Below, piece by piece: positions 32,446 to 44,053 of a stretch of 64,000 nt of DNA. The stretch spans positions 459,450,594 through 459,514,593 of the forward strand of contig NC_133666.1 in NCBI RefSeq assembly GCF_037893015.1, written 5' to 3'. Every line of letters begins with the position of its first letter. Positions within the stretch are counted from its first letter, which is position 1. Both the position numbers and the translations under genes were made by a program. The notes beneath the pieces were generated by a model, which was not told the DNA's origin, did no database searches, and saw only the letters and a program-made list of their open reading frames with translations. The DNA is from Macrotis lagotis (taxonomy: Eukaryota; Chordata; Mammalia; Peramelemorphia; Peramelidae).

Positions 32446-33035
32446 AAAAAGGACTAAGTTAAAAAAAAAAGGACTGAGCTCTTTGACTCAGAAGCAAAAT
32501 GAAATCTGAGCAACAAGGAAAAAACAAATTCACCAAAAAAACCTGTTCCATGTGGTAGCTGGAGATTACAGGTACTGGAAATCAAAGGATATATTGAGGA
32601 GGGCATTCTTGGTCACGTATCTGTAGTTTTGGGAATTCCTTTGAGTAATTCAGAAGTTTGCCTTCCCTCTGTATCTTTCTAATTCTGCTTCTCTCCTCAT
32701 TCTACTAATACATACAAAGCATCCAAACTCCACAAATAAGGAGCCACATCTCCCTCTATATAGGCAGCACAACATGTTCCAGGGCTATTCAGGGCGCCAG
32801 CATCCTTCCAGTCAACCTGGTTCTCACACTGATGGAAGAGTGAGGTGTTACAGATAAGAAATGAACATGGGGTAGTTTTGGGAGTAGGTCTACTCATGCT
32901 CAGAAAAGAAAAGTGCTTAGCTCATAGTGGGTATTTAATAAGTGCTTGTTTCCTTCTCTTCCTTCCCTAGAATTTTCAGGAGCTCAGAAAAATTTCATGA
33001 AGAATATGGTACTTTAGAACTAGAGACTGAGGTGG
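32446..33035. other. Mostly unassigned stretch
   Basis: Opens with two AAAAAAAGGACT(A/G)AG words in tandem (32445-32477). An L2-like tail ('GTGCTTAGCTCATAGTGGG ... TAATAAGTGCTTGTT') lies at 32910-32955. The rest is not recognised. Confidence 0.4.
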
Positions 33036-33631
33036 ACAGCCAGTGTCAGGGGGTCATGTGTGAGGAACAGCAAGGAGTATGAGAGAAGGAAAGGTAAAGA
33101 ATATCAGAAAAGGTCTGTATTATGAAGAGTTTTAAATTCCAAATGGTTGTTTTAATCATCAAGACCACCATAGGGAGCCACTGGAGTGGCTTTTTGAGTG
33201 GGTTGACCTGGTTAAGAAAATTACTTTTGTAGTTATGTGGAGAATGGCCAAAAGTTGAGAGAGTCTTGACGCATGGAAGCCTCAGGAGACTTTTTTGAGA
33301 GATTTGGTAGAGATGGGAAGACAGTATTTGGCAGTTGACTGAATATGTGGGTGAGTTAAGAATTAAGTTGAGAGTTGAAGGACAAGACTGAGAACCTGGG
33401 TGACTAGAAGGATCATAGTGTTTTTGACAACAATAGGGAATGAATAATTGAATAGATTTGGGGGAAAGAATGGATATGTTTTTTGAATGTATTGACTTTG
33501 TGATATGTATGGGATTTATCATGTCTAAAAAGTAGAGACTGAGGTATGAGGTTAGCCTATAGCTTGATAAAGGATTATAGGACTATCTTCATAGATCTGA
33601 GAATCATCAGCCTAGTTAATTGAAGTCACCA

Positions 33632-34168
33632 TTGGAGATAAGAGAAATGATTATCTCTTTTATTAATAACTAATTATTGAATCAGGACCAAGGTTTTTCC
33701 CCTTTTTAACTTCTTTACCCAGAAATCAACTAGTATGGGAAATCTTTCTCAAAGACTTACCCAAGCCAAAATCTAATCAAAGAAAGTAAAATAAATTTCA
33801 AGTTTAGGCTAATGAGAGGATTCATGCTTATTGTCTGAGAAAATGACCAGTCTAAGAAAACATGGATTTTCCCATTTTTCAGTCAGGCGATACGGAAAGT
33901 GATGTCTCTTTGACCAAGATTTGGGTGCTCAGAGTCAAAGACCTTAAGATCCTCATGGGAATGTAATCCACCTCTCATAGTATTCCTCTTATTATTAACC
34001 AATTAGAGTTGATTACCACCCTTGGAAACATCAACTCTTCCAAGAGTATATAAACTTTGAGCCCAGCATCATGAGGATATCTTTGGCATTTGAGACCTTT
34101 TTTTTTATTAGAAATGTTAACAGTATTAATAAAATTATTACTTACCCAAAAATTATATCTCTTGAACT
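33632..34168 (+). mobile_element. Solo-LTR-like retroviral fossil, copy 2
   Basis: Sister of 8949-9450. The shared end-to-end order includes AGAGAAATGATTATCTC, ATTATTAACCAATTAGAG, CAACTCTTCCAAGAGTATA with the TATA box TATATAAA, and CTTTGGCATTTGAGA. It sits inside the antisense L2 with no viral internal region beside it, as expected for a solo LTR. Old. Family not recognised; ends approximate. Confidence 0.6.
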
Positions 34169-34511
34169 TTTTAAATGTCACAGAGAAAAGAAGATGGTAC
34201 AGGACAGAACCTTGGGATTATATTCACATGAATTAAGATCTGGCCAAAGATTGAAAATGAGTGGTCAGCCAGTTAGAAAGAGAATCAAAATAGAGCAATG
34301 TTCCAAAAATCTAGAGAGGAGAAAGTGGCAAAAAAGAGGGGTAATCATTAGTGTCAAATGTAGCAAAGCAATCAAGATGATTGGTGACTGAGAAAAGCCC
34401 ATTAGATTTGGTGAGAGGGAGAAAATTTTGAAGGAAGCAATTTCAATTAAGTGATATCAATCAAAAACTAGATCAAAGGGGGTTAAAAAAAGGTATTCAT
34501 ATGGAAGGAGT

Positions 34512-34716
34512 GGATGGGGCAGCAAGGTGGTACAGTTCAAATCAGGCCTCAGATTGTAACTCTGGACAAGTCATTTAACCTGATTTACCTCAGTTCCTCA
34601 TCTGTAAAATGAGCTGGAAAAGGAAAGCAAATCACTCCAGTATCTTTGCCAAGAAAACCCCAAGTGGGGCCACAATATTTGGATGTGACTGAAACAACTT
34701 CACAACAAAACAGAAA
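34512..34716 (+). mobile_element. SINE with RTE-type 3' end (Mar-like)
   Basis: Head GGGGCAGCAAGGTGGTACAG, then a MIR-like core, then 'TCTGTAAAATGAGCTGGAAAAGG', 'CACTCCAGTATCTTTGCCAAGAAAACCCCAAG' and 'GGATGTGACTGAAACAAC'. This last part resembles the RTE/BovB 3' end used by RTE-driven SINEs. Confidence 0.75.
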
Positions 34717-35195
34717 AGATTGAAGGAAAATTTTTGAAGCATTCACTATGGATGGCTTTTTCTGAGAGTCTTAACTGAAAAAGAAAGGGCTATATAAGAT
34801 GGTGGTTATTGTAGATATTAGATTACAGTGAAGATTTTTTTTAAGTATGGTAGAATCTTATCCTGGCATTAGTGTTTGTAAGCAGTAAAGAATAAAACAG
34901 AATATAGGGAGAGATTGAACATAAGAGAGGAGAAATAATTGGGATGTAAGATGAGGGGTGGCAGGTGAGGCAGAACCGAGCCTCACCTCTGATTGCCTAT
35001 AAGTAAGCTTGGACCAGGTATATACTCAGCTCTGTCTCACCTATCACCCCCTTAGCACATCCCTGGATAATAGAGACAGCTTGCTGGAGGAGATGAGAGG
35101 TATGTGTTTAATGATTTATGTATGTTTGGCCTTGTTTGTATGTTGGCCTTGCTGAAAAGGGCTACTCCTTCATCACAGTCTGAAATAAAGAGAAA

Positions 35196-35366
35196 GGGGC
35201 AGCTAGGTGGCATAGTGGATAAAGCACTGGCCTTGGAGTCAGGAGTACCTGGGTTCAAATTCGGTCTCAGACACTTAATAATTACCTAGCTATGTGGCCT
35301 TGGGCAAGCCACTTAACCCATTTGCCTTGCAAAAAAAAAAAAGAACCTAAAAAAAAAAAAAAGAAC
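35196..35366 (+). mobile_element. WSINE1/MAR-like SINE
   Basis: Complete sense copy, with the A-rich tail containing two AAGAACC words. The 16-bp target copy CTGAAATAAAGAGAAA is exact at 35180-35195 and 35367-35382, pointing to a young insertion. Confidence 0.95.
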
Positions 35367-35929
35367 CTGAAATAAAGAGAAAATGGTGAAGATTATGTTA
35401 AGGGGATTTAATTGAAGAGGAAGAGAAGGAATAGGAGAAAAGAGGGAGCTGCTGGTGGGTTACCTCAATTTTTTTTCTATAAAGTTTGAAGCAAGAGCTT
35501 GATTGGAGGAGAGATTAGAGAGAAAATGGGACATTATCAGGGATGTTTTATGATCTTTGACAGTGAACTGAGTATTGGGTTAAATTATCCTTGTAATAGG
35601 TGATAGCACAGAACTACATGATATCTTTAGGGAGATCTTTTCTTCCTCCCCCAAAATAAAAACAATTTCTTTGGGAGAAGGGAAGTAAAATAGCTAGTTA
35701 GTAATTAAGGTGCAATTGTGTGGAAATGCTAAAAAATGATGAGCAATTTGTAGTTTTCCTTCCTGAATGAGAACAAAGCTAGAATTATAGATTGGGTAAA
35801 TGAACCCAATCCAAAGTGCCTAGGTGGGTAAATCTGAAGTGGTTTAGATTCAAAAGATGTCATTCTTATGGTAAGGCAGAAGAACAGTTCACTGGAATTC
35901 TAGTTCTAAAAAGAATCATGAAAAATCCT

Positions 35930-36072
35930 GTTAATCCATGTAGTATAATAGAAAAATCACTGAAACTGGAATAATGGGACAGGGTTCCAATCCCAAGTGG
36001 CTCATTTGTTTACTGTCTATATCATCATAAACATGTCACCTTACCTCTTGACCTCATTGCCTCTAAATATTC
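35930..36072 (+). mobile_element. MIR-like SINE
   Basis: 'GTAGTATAATAGAAAAATCAC', 'GACAGGGTTCCAATCCCAAG' and 'CATGTCACCTTACCTCTTGACC' follow MIR. Confidence 0.6.
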
Positions 36073-36800
36073 CCTAAATTTCTTTTTTCTTGTCTTACTA
36101 CTATAGATAGCATTTCTAACACCTTATAAAATAGTATTGGTGATAATGGATGTTTTTGTTTGACCGGTAGTATTATTGGAAAGGTCTCTCTCATTTATCC
36201 CCATTTTATATAATGTTGGCTCTTGGTTTATGATTAATATTACTTCTAGTATTAAGGAAAGTTCTATTTATTCCTACATTTTCTAGCATGTGTTTTTAAA
36301 TAGTAATGATATTGTACCTTGTGAAGCTCTTCCTCCATAGATAATAATTACATACTTTTTGTTGTTCTTGTTATTCATGTTACCTGTTCTATTGATAGTT
36401 TCCCTAATATTAAACCAACATTGAATTCCTGGTATTAATGAAACCTGGTCAGAATGCATAATCTTTTGATAGATTTCTGTAGCCTCCTTACTAATATTTT
36501 GTTTAAAATTGTTTATAGCAATGTCTGTTAGGAGAGTTGTTTTGTATTTTTCTTTTTCTGCTTTGACTCTCCCTGGTTTAGCTATCAAGACATAAAAGGG
36601 ATTTGAGACCCTTTTCCTTTTTTCCCCAAATAGTTTTTATATTATTGAAATTAATTTTCTTTGAATGTTTGATAGATTTAGCTTGTAATTCTATCTGGTC
36701 TAGGATTTTTTTGTTGTTGTTGTTGATTTTTTTTTCATTTGGGAACTCAGTTTTGATTTTTTCAATTTCTTTTTCTGAGATTGTGTATGAGGTCAGCAAA
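36073..36800 (-). mobile_element. Old L1 ORF2 fragment
   Basis: Minus-strand frames read KPGRVKAEKEKYKT (36588-36283) and, after breaks, SLIPGIQCWFNIRETINR; compare [14 protein letters not shown] and [12 protein letters not shown] in the full-length L1. This is the start of the reverse transcriptase domain. No ends present. Confidence 0.8.
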
Positions 36801-36854
36801 ATTATGGTAGACCAGGGAGGGAAAATGTTAGGTGGAGGTTTTGACTGATAAGAT

Positions 36855-37320
36855 CCTTTTAACTTCTAATTCCAATAGGGCAAATAGAAGTGGGGTCAAG
36901 CAGGAAACAGTTAATTTAAGCCCATGGGGTCTGATGAGGTTATCCAAGACCACAGAGAAGAGGGTCTAGAAGAAGTCTAGAATTGGGGACACAATATCTT
37001 AACAAAGGAGACTAAGAAAACAGCCCACAGGTGTGAACAGATGGAAGGAACAGCAATATTAAGAAAACCCAGAAAGAAGCATATATCCTAAAGAAGGATG
37101 TCAATAGTGTCAAATTCTACAGAATTGTTAGTCAATACATCTTTATTATGCATCTACTATGATCTAAGTATTGTGCTGTGCTGAGGATGCTAAGAAAATA
37201 GGGGGAAAAAAATCCCTGCTCTTAAGGAGTTCATAGTCTAATGAGGAGGTAACAATCAAACAAAGGCAGACTTCAAAGAACTAAGGCATGGAGAAAAAGT
37301 GGAGGCAATGGGTAGTTTTT
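36855..37320 (-). mobile_element. L2 LINE fragments, antisense
   Basis: 'CCCATGGGGTCTGATGAGGTTATCC', 'GATGTCAATAGTGTCAAATTC', then from 37128 an L2 3' end 'CATCTTTATTATGCATCTACTATG', 'CTGCTCTTAAGGAGTTCATAGTCTAATG'. Probably two pieces. Confidence 0.65.
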
Positions 37321-37324
37321 TTCT

Positions 37325-37465
37325 AAGAGTACAAGCATTTTGCTAAGTGCTTTACAAATATCTCATTTGATCCTCAGAATCCTCTGAGGTAAGGATGGGA
37401 GAGACCTTGGGTATGTTTGTAGCCAGTAGAAAAGGAGAGAAATTAAGAGTGGAGAGAGGTTGACC
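37325..37465 (-). mobile_element. MIR core and L2 scrap
   Basis: 'GCTAAGTGCTTTACAAATATCTCATTTGATCC' is a MIR-type antisense core; 'CTTGGGTATGTTTGTAGCCAG' is an L2-like scrap. Confidence 0.5.
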
Positions 37466-37975
37466 TTCCTTCATTCATCTTTAGTCATTCGCTGAAAGCG
37501 ATGTTCACTGTCAGAATGAGGTTATGCTAGACTGGGAACTATGGATAAGGCTGTGACCAAATTTGAAAAGACAGAAAAGGAGAGAACTGAAATCTTGTTA
37601 AGAGGTGAGAAGTGCACAAGAATACTGAGGGTTGTCAGGAATCTGAGAGACTGCTATCCACAACAGTGTTTGGAAGTAAGGGGCCAGTCAATGGCCCTTA
37701 CCCCTGCAGCTTTAGCTGTGATGACACGGCCTCCATACCCAGAAGCTTTAACTACAGGGTGACCAGTGGAAGAAAGGGTATGAATGGACAATTGGGGGAG
37801 GGCGATGTAGGGGGTTGGAAATAGAGAGAATTGACAAAGAACTGCTATTGTTGAGAATGTAATTACTATCTCTGCCCCCCTCATTTTGAGGACCAAATCC
37901 AAATAACTCAACTTCTCCTACCTTTCCAGTCTTCTTATTTCTTACTCCCCATCATGTACTCTTCAGAAACATTGG
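37466..37975. other. Unassigned stretch
   Basis: Higher-GC than neighbours. Overlapping open frames on both strands (37541-37762, 37612-37824, 37911-37654) lack any recognisable motif. No repeat family recognised. Confidence 0.35.
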
Positions 37976-38300
37976 CCTTGTGCCTGTGTCATGAACTAGA
38001 AACTCTATCTTTCAATTCTATTCCTTTTCTCTGACTGTCCCTCATCGCCGGGATGCTCTCCCTCCTTTTCTCTGCCAGCTGACTTCCTTGGTTCTCTTTA
38101 AAGTCACAAGTAAAATTCCATTTTCTTCTCCATTCATTATCAATTATAGTGTTTTCCCTCTGTTTATTATTTTCTATTTATCATATATATTGTATATTTC
38201 CTTCATTAGGTTATGAATTCCTTGAGGACAGGTACTATTACTTCCTTTTTTATCCTGAACAGTTAACAAAAAGACATTTAATGAATACTGATGATTGACC
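37976..38300 (+). mobile_element. L2 LINE 3' end
   Basis: 'CTCTTTAAAGTCACAAGTAAAATTCC', 'CATTAGGTTATGAATTCCTTGAGGACAGG' and 'CAAAAAGACATTTAATGAATACTGATGATTG' follow the L2 tail. Confidence 0.65.
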
Positions 38301-38504
38301 AACTGCCACAGCTACTGCTGTTGCCACTGACATTATCCCAAGCACAGTAAAGATGCTCCACAAAGGCTGGATCTTAATGCACAAAGATTTTACTGTTTTT
38401 GTTGGGAGGGAATCATAAATGAGGTAACACCCCTCCAAGTCCTCTTTTGTCTTAGTTTCTTCAAATTCTCTTTTACATATCTGTCTACCTGGTCTCTCAT
38501 ATTT

Positions 38505-38648
38505 AGTATTTTTTTTGCTTTTGCAAGGCAGTTAGGTTAGGTGACTTTCCTAAAATCACACAACTAGGTAATTATTAAGTGTCTGAGACCACATTTGAAC
38601 TCAGGTCCTCCTGACTCCAGGGCCAGTGCTCTATCCACTGTGCCACTT
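38505..38648 (-). mobile_element. WSINE1/MAR-like SINE
   Basis: Antisense copy lacking the last head bases. CATATTTAGTATT (38496) and CATATCTAGTATT (38651) are the target copies. Confidence 0.88.
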
Positions 38649-39575
38649 GTCATATCTAGTATTAAGATAAAGTTGTGGTTAACCAAAGCTTTCCTGGTCT
38701 GTATGTATTTTGTTTGCTTAAAGGTAGATGAGAGAAACTATGGTTGTTTAGCAGTGATGATTTATTCAGGAAATTATCCTTCCAGTTGCTGGGGGTTTAC
38801 CACTTGGGGGCTCAATTCACACAAAGAGAATTTTATTGATATCTATAATAGCTCTTCCAAAATTGGGGAAAGATTAAATAAAAATAAACCAAGAAGTCAA
38901 TATCTACATTGCAGCGGGGAGAGTCTTAGTAAGAAGAAAACTTCAACTTCTTCTCTCAGAGGCAGTAACTTCTAGCAATAGCCCCTCCTTTTTTTTCCCC
39001 CCAAAGCAGATTAAAGAATCCTGTCCTACACTCCTATAATGACTGGAGTGGAGGGCAGTGACTGAAAGAAAAGTTTCTCCCACGAGAACACCTGAAGGGA
39101 GCAGATACAAAAGGGTTATGTTATGCTACTATATGCATTAGGGGCAGAGAGGGGAAGTTTTCCTTTCGACTTAATTCCCATCTAGAATGACAGAGTGGGA
39201 CCACATTATGTCTAAGCTGATAACTTTATTTCTATCTCTTCTAGTTTTGATAGTATGTGATTCCTGCTAAGTGAGTTCAAAAGAGTGAGTGGTCAGAGAG
39301 TGAATGATTTTTTGGAATTAGAAGTTTAAGAGAAACTTTTCAGTCAAAACCTCCATCTGGTCTGCCATAATTTTGCTGACCTCATTTCTGACTATTCCAC
39401 TTGGAACATGAGTTTAGCCTAATGAAGGTTTATCATTCATTCATATAAGAATTGTTCCTTCCCTCAATTCCTCTGATTGGGCAATTTCAAAACCCAAATG
39501 AAAGTTTTCCTCCTTGAAGTCTTCCCAAATTAATCCCATCTAATTTTTGTTCCTTTTTTAAATTGAACAGCCTTA
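38649..39575. other. Unassigned stretch
   Basis: No repeat clearly recognised, apart from an L2-like scrap at 39490-39530 ('CTCCTTGAAGTCTTCCC'). A 126-codon frame starting in the SINE (38595) has no motif. Confidence 0.35.
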
Positions 39576-39579
39576 GGGT

Positions 39580-39885
39580 AGTCTTCTGGGGGTTGATGGT
39601 GCAGTGGTTAGAGGACCATACCTGGGGTCAGAACCAGAGTTTGAATCCCACCTCAGACAATTGACATTAACTGGCTGTATGAACTCAGGCAAGTCACTTA
39701 ACCATGATTGCCTGTATCCAGGCCCACCCTGATTCATATCTGCCCCCTGAAGGACCAGACTCCTCCAGACTCTGGAGGAGAAAGTGAGACTGGTGACTTG
39801 GCCCAGCACTCCCTCCCTCAAATCGAATTCATGTGCATCTCCCTGATGTCAAGGTCTTCTCCAAGAATAAAGGATAAACATCATC
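39580..39885 (+). mobile_element. SINE with RTE-type 3' end (Mar-like)
   Basis: Head GGGGGTTGATGGTGCAGTGG; 'GAGTTTGAATCCCACCTCAG'; then 'CTCTGGAGGAGAAAGTGAGAC', 'ACTTGGCCCAGCACTCCC', 'GAATTCATGTGCATCTCCC' and end 'AAAGGATAAACATCATC'. Same family as 42535 and 62997. Confidence 0.8.
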
Positions 39886-40652
39886 ACATGTTTGGGCTGT
39901 CATTGTAACTGCTAAATTCATCTCAAGTGTGTATGCTTTGTCTCCTCAGATTTCAAGGACCCCCCCCCCCCAGTACATGGAAAGGATTAGAATGTCTTGG
40001 CCTAGTAAGGAGATCAACAAACATTGTTGACTTACTGAACAAATATTATAGTTTATTAACAGTAGAGTCCTCCAACTAAATTTAAATTTTTTTCTCTCAA
40101 AACATGTAATATCTCAGATGAATTTTAGACTGACTTATTAATGGAAAAAGTCCTTTCATTCATTAAAATACAATTGAAAGTTACAGGTTATCTTTTTGGA
40201 AAATGTTTTTATTTTAATTTTAAAAACCAAATAAAATTAGTATCTCCATATAGAGAGATAGTAGAATAGAAAAAGAGAAAACTACACATGAAATTACAAT
40301 TTTCATCATGTACAGTTTGCTTCTTCCTCCAAATACAGAACAAATGGAATTAAAATGGGATACTTTTATTCAGAATACTTTTTAGTTGATTACTTAATTT
40401 ATACCACTATTAGATGACTGAGTTTGCATCAGAATTGTGCTGAATTTTAATAATTGTTTTTATAAACAAGATCTTGTGATATTTTAAAATATTTTGTTTA
40501 TCTTACAAAAAGCAGCTCTTAGTGATAAAGATTAAATAGATTTTAGCTTGATCTGGTTATTTTATATATATGTATATATATATGCATATATGCATATATA
40601 TTTAAGATTTTTTTTCTGTTAAGACAACTATTATAGTTCTATCAGGAAGTTT
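39886..40652. other. Unassigned AT-rich stretch with C run and TA microsatellite
   Basis: A run of 13 or so C at 39961, and a TATATA/TGCATA array at 40562-40600. Nothing else recognised. Confidence 0.4.
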
Positions 40653-40668
40653 AAAAAGTTCCAGTCTT

Positions 40669-41372
40669 ATGCCCAAAGGGCAGCAAAAATGTGCGTACCC
40701 TTTGATCCAGCAATACTGGGTCTATACCCTGAAGAGAAGATGAAAGGGTACAAACATCACTTGTACAAAAATATTCATAACAGCCCCTGTTTGTGGTGGC
40801 AAAGAATTGGAAATGAAAATGTCCTTCAATTGGGGAATGGCTTAGCAAACTATGGTATATGTATGTCATGGAACACTATTGTTCTATTGAAAACCAGGAG
40901 GAATGGGAATTCAGGAAGCCTGGAGGGATTTGCATGAACTGATGCTGAGTGAGATAAGCAGAACCGGAGAAAGGTTGTGCACCCTAACAGCAACATGGGG
41001 GAATGATCACCTTAATGGGCTTGCTCATTCCATCAGTGCAACAATCAGGGACAATTTGGGGCTGTCTGCAATGAAGAGTGCCATCCGTATCCAGGGAAGG
41101 AACTGTGAAGTTTGAACAAAGACCAAGGACTATTACCTTTAATTTAGAAAAAAAAACTGATATCTTATTGTCTGAACTTGCTATCTCTTATACTTTATAT
41201 TTCTTCTTGGGGATGTGATTTCTCTCTCTCATCACATTCAGTTTGGATCAATATATACCATGGAAACAATGTGGAGACTGGCAGATTGCCTTCTCTGGAG
41301 GGTGGGGGGAGGGAAGTAAGATTAGGGGAAAGATTGTAAAGTTTAAAATAAATAAAATTTTTATAATTAAAA
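40669..41372 (+). mobile_element. 5'-truncated L1 3' end with exact TSD
   Basis: Starts in the last ORF2 codons. Plus-strand reading includes ILGLYPEEKMK, then in other frames ELMLSEISRTGERLCTLTATWG. A complete 3' UTR ends with AATAAATAAAATTTTTATAA-type polyadenylation sequence and a short A tail. AAAAAGTTCCAGTCTT (16 bp) is exact at 40653-40668 and 41373-41388. A relatively young insertion. Confidence 0.95.
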
Positions 41373-41388
41373 AAAAAGTTCCAGTCTT

Positions 41389-41737
41389 CCTCCCTCCCTT
41401 CTCCCCATACATGTTTCCTATTATGAATTATTTAAAACCATGCTATGAGTATATGATTGAAATTATTTCCTAATTTTACTTCATGGCAGTCCTGTTAGCT
41501 GCAGGGAATGCTCTGATAAATAAAAAGCATCAGAAAAAATTAAGGAAAAATGGTCCCAGAAATTTTGTTTCTGTCAGGGAAGATAAAATGTATAATGGAA
41601 CTGATTCTTGAATCTGTGCTAATTTATGTAAATCAATGAAACTTCCTTCAGAATTACAAAACTCATTAAAATGTTCTCAGAAACTCTTCCTTATGAGCTG
41701 AAAAATAAAGATCACACAATTAAAATTTCTATGTCCA
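41389..41737. other. Unassigned stretch
   Basis: AT-rich, no recognised repeat. Confidence 0.4.
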
Positions 41738-41891
41738 GGGGCAGCTAGGCGACGCAGAGGATAGAGCACCAGCCTTGGAGCCAGGGGTACCTGGGTTCAA
41801 ATCCAACCTCAGTCACTTAATAATTACCTAGCCGTGTTGCCTTGGGTAAGCCACTTAACCCCATTGCCTTGAAAAATCTAAAAAAAAAAAA
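41738..41891 (+). mobile_element. WSINE1/MAR-like SINE
   Basis: Complete sense copy GGGGCAGCTAGGCGACGCAG ... ATTGCCTTGAAAAATC. TTCTATGTCCA (41727) and GTCTATGTCCA (41892) are the target copies. Confidence 0.93.
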
Positions 41892-41924
41892 TGTCTATGT
41901 CCATTTCATCCATTTCGTACCTGA

Positions 41925-42480
41925 GCAAGAATCCTTACTACACCCCACTCAACAAATGGTCATCAGCCTTTGCTAGAAAGAGGAGCAACTTTCCACCTCC
42001 CTAAGGCAGCCTGTTCCACTTTTAGATCTTTTTTTATTTTAACAAGAAGAAAGTTTCATTCAAAGTAAGTAACATTTACTTTCTGTTGTTGAGAAAATTG
42101 ATTTCTTTCTGGAAGGTTTCTAGATAGGAAGGTTTTCTTCATTATCAAGGTGAAATCTATATTTTTATGCACTTGCTCCTACTTCCTTCTACAAAGAACT
42201 CTTAAATTTTTGAAGAAACTGACAGCTCCTCTCCACCCTCTATCCCCAACTTTTCTCAGCTCCAGGCTCAACTTCCCTACTTCCTTCCTTCAACTGATCC
42301 TAATATAGAAGAAACTCTAGACCCTCCAAGATTCAGGTCACTCTCTTCTCTTCTGGGTCTTCTTCAGTTTGTCACTGTCTTTTCTGAAATGTAGCCCCCA
42401 GCTGACTAGATTTGTTTTTATAATGGCAGAATATAGTGGGACTAGCAGCTACTTATTCTTGACCTCTGAGTCTTTTAATG
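41925..42480 (-). mobile_element. L3/CR1-type LINE fragment
   Basis: 'CTAAGGCAGCCTGTTCCACTTTTAG' and 'CTCCAGGCTCAACTTCCCTAC ... TTCAACTGATCCTAATATAG' are the antisense of the CR1/L3 3' part. Old and gapped. Confidence 0.6.
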
Positions 42481-42529
42481 CATCTAACACAAGATAGGAC
42501 CTGGATGACTGAATTCATAGACTCTAGCG

Positions 42530-42655
42530 AAGACTGAGGCTGGTGACTTTCCACAAGACCCAGTCTCACTTAAATCTAATTCACTTGCAAGTCAGAACAT
42601 CACCCTTCTGAAGGCATTAGTCCTCTTTGAGAATGAAGGACAAACAACAATATGC
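42530..42655 (+). mobile_element. 3' half of an RTE-tailed SINE
   Basis: 'GACTGAGGCTGGTGACTTTCC', 'ATTCACTTGCAAGTCAGAACATC', 'CTTTGAGAATGAAGGACAAACAAC' is the 3' half of the 39580 family, 5'-truncated. Confidence 0.75.
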
Positions 42656-43175
42656 AGCAGCTTATTGGAAATAAGCTTCTTCTCACACATTGTCAGTTAC
42701 ACAATGAACACACATAGTAGATGGTAAATAAACCTGCTTATTCAATCAATGGCAAAATATAAATCAAAGATAGTATACTTATGAGAATTTTTACCAGACA
42801 AGATAGAGTGAACTGAGTTCAACCAAGAGAGAAAGTCTTAGATCTCACCCAAGGGGTACAGCATAGCAAACTGAGATAAGGACATAATGGTGGTTGCTCT
42901 GTTTGGCTTTTTCCCAATTTTTCCTTCAGGGTTTTGAAGAGAGGCTGTAATATCATGACTTCTTTCTTGAAGTTGGAAGCCTAAAGACCAAGATCTTCAC
43001 TTCTCATCAGCTCCCTCCAACTTTTCACTTGGAGATGTGGAGCACTGCATAAACAGTCTCACTTGAGAGGGAGGTCCTATCCCAATGGTCCTTTAAGAAA
43101 TATTTAAAAGTCTTCTATTTCATTAAAAGCTCATTTCCCCCTGTAATATTGCAGTCAGCTATACAAAGTAAGTTA
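42656..43175. other. Unassigned stretch
   Basis: No repeat or gene signal recognised. Confidence 0.4.
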
Positions 43176-43613
43176 TTCTGGGTTGTAGCCTTATTTCTTT
43201 TGCCTTTTGGACTATTATTCCAAGCTTTCCCCTGATTTATAGTGTTTTTACATTATTGCTATTATATAAGTTGTTTTCCTGGTTCCTGCTCTGAATCATT
43301 TCATACTAGTCTTCCCAGGTTTCTCTGAAACTATCCCATTAATAATTTATTATAGCATAATAATATTATTTCACATTTATGTACCATATAAATATTCTCC
43401 AATTAACAATCACTCCCTCAGTTTCCAATTTTTTTGGATACTACAAAAAGATGCTATAAACATTATTTTGTATATAAAAGTTCTTTTTTTCTCTAGTTTT
43501 CTCTAATCTCTTTGGGATATAGAACTAGTAGTGGAATTACTAGGTCAAAGGATATCTATAATTCAATAACTTTTGGAGTATAGTTTCAAATTGCTTTCAA
43601 GAATGGCTAGATC

Positions 43614-43758
43614 TGGGCAGCTAGGTGGTGCAGTGGATAAAGCACGGGCCCTGGAGTCAGGAGTACCTAGGTTCAAATCCGAGTTCAGACACTTGATAAT
43701 TACCTAGCTATGGGGTCTTGGGCAAGCCCCTTAACCCCATTTGCCTTGCAAAAAAAAA
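43614..43758 (+). mobile_element. WSINE1/MAR-like SINE inside old L1
   Basis: Sense copy. AAGAATGGCTAGATC is exact at 43599-43613 and 43759-43773. Confidence 0.95.
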
Positions 43759-43892
43759 AGAATGGCTAGATCAAGTCACAATTCCATCAGTATTGCAGTA
43801 ATATGCCTGTTTTCCCAGTCTCTCCTGTAATTTGTCGTTTTCCTTTTTTGTCAGCTTTGTCAATCTCATAGGTAGGAAGTAGAACCCAAATT

Positions 43893-44053
43893 GTTTTTTT
43901 TTTTAATTTTTATTTATTTAAGGCAATGGAGTTAAGTGACTTGCCCAAGGTCACACAGCTAGGCTGTTATCAAGTGTCTGAGACCGGATTTGAACCCAGG
44001 TACTCCTGACTCCTGGGCCGGTGCTCTATCTACTGTGCCGCCTAGCTGCCCCT
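43893..44053 (-). mobile_element. WSINE1/MAR-like SINE inside old L1
   Basis: Antisense copy ending CCGCCTAGCTGCCCC. Confidence 0.92.

Larger units (their letters stand above)
33040..35700 (-). mobile_element. L2 LINE, antisense, broken by three insertions
   Basis: Purine-rich reverse complement of L2 ORF2 to 3' end, reading right to left: 'TTATGAAGAGTTTTAAATTCC', 'GGGAGCCACTGGAGTGGC', 'CTGAGAACCTGGGTGACTAG', 'GAGAATCATCAGCCTAG', then after the LTR 'GACAGAACCTTGGGA', 'TGTCAAATGTAGCAAAGC', 'AAAAGCCCATTAGATTTGG', and after two SINEs 'AAGTTTGAAGCAAGAGC'. Pieces lie at 33040-33631, 34169-34500, 34720-35195 and 35383-35700. Long dead. Confidence 0.75.

Noticed and set aside
33046-33522. 158-codon minus-strand frame
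   Set aside because: It is a decayed stretch of L2 ORF2 (…LKKPLQWLPMV… resembles the L2 3' ORF), not a host gene.
37541-37911. Overlapping frames of 70-85 codons on both strands in a higher-GC patch
   Set aside because: No motif, no splice-site pattern and no codon bias visible by eye; kept only as unassigned sequence.
38250-38975. Frames of 62 and 126 codons near 38.3-39.0 kb
   Set aside because: The first overlaps an L2 tail and the second starts inside a SINE; neither shows a recognisable domain.
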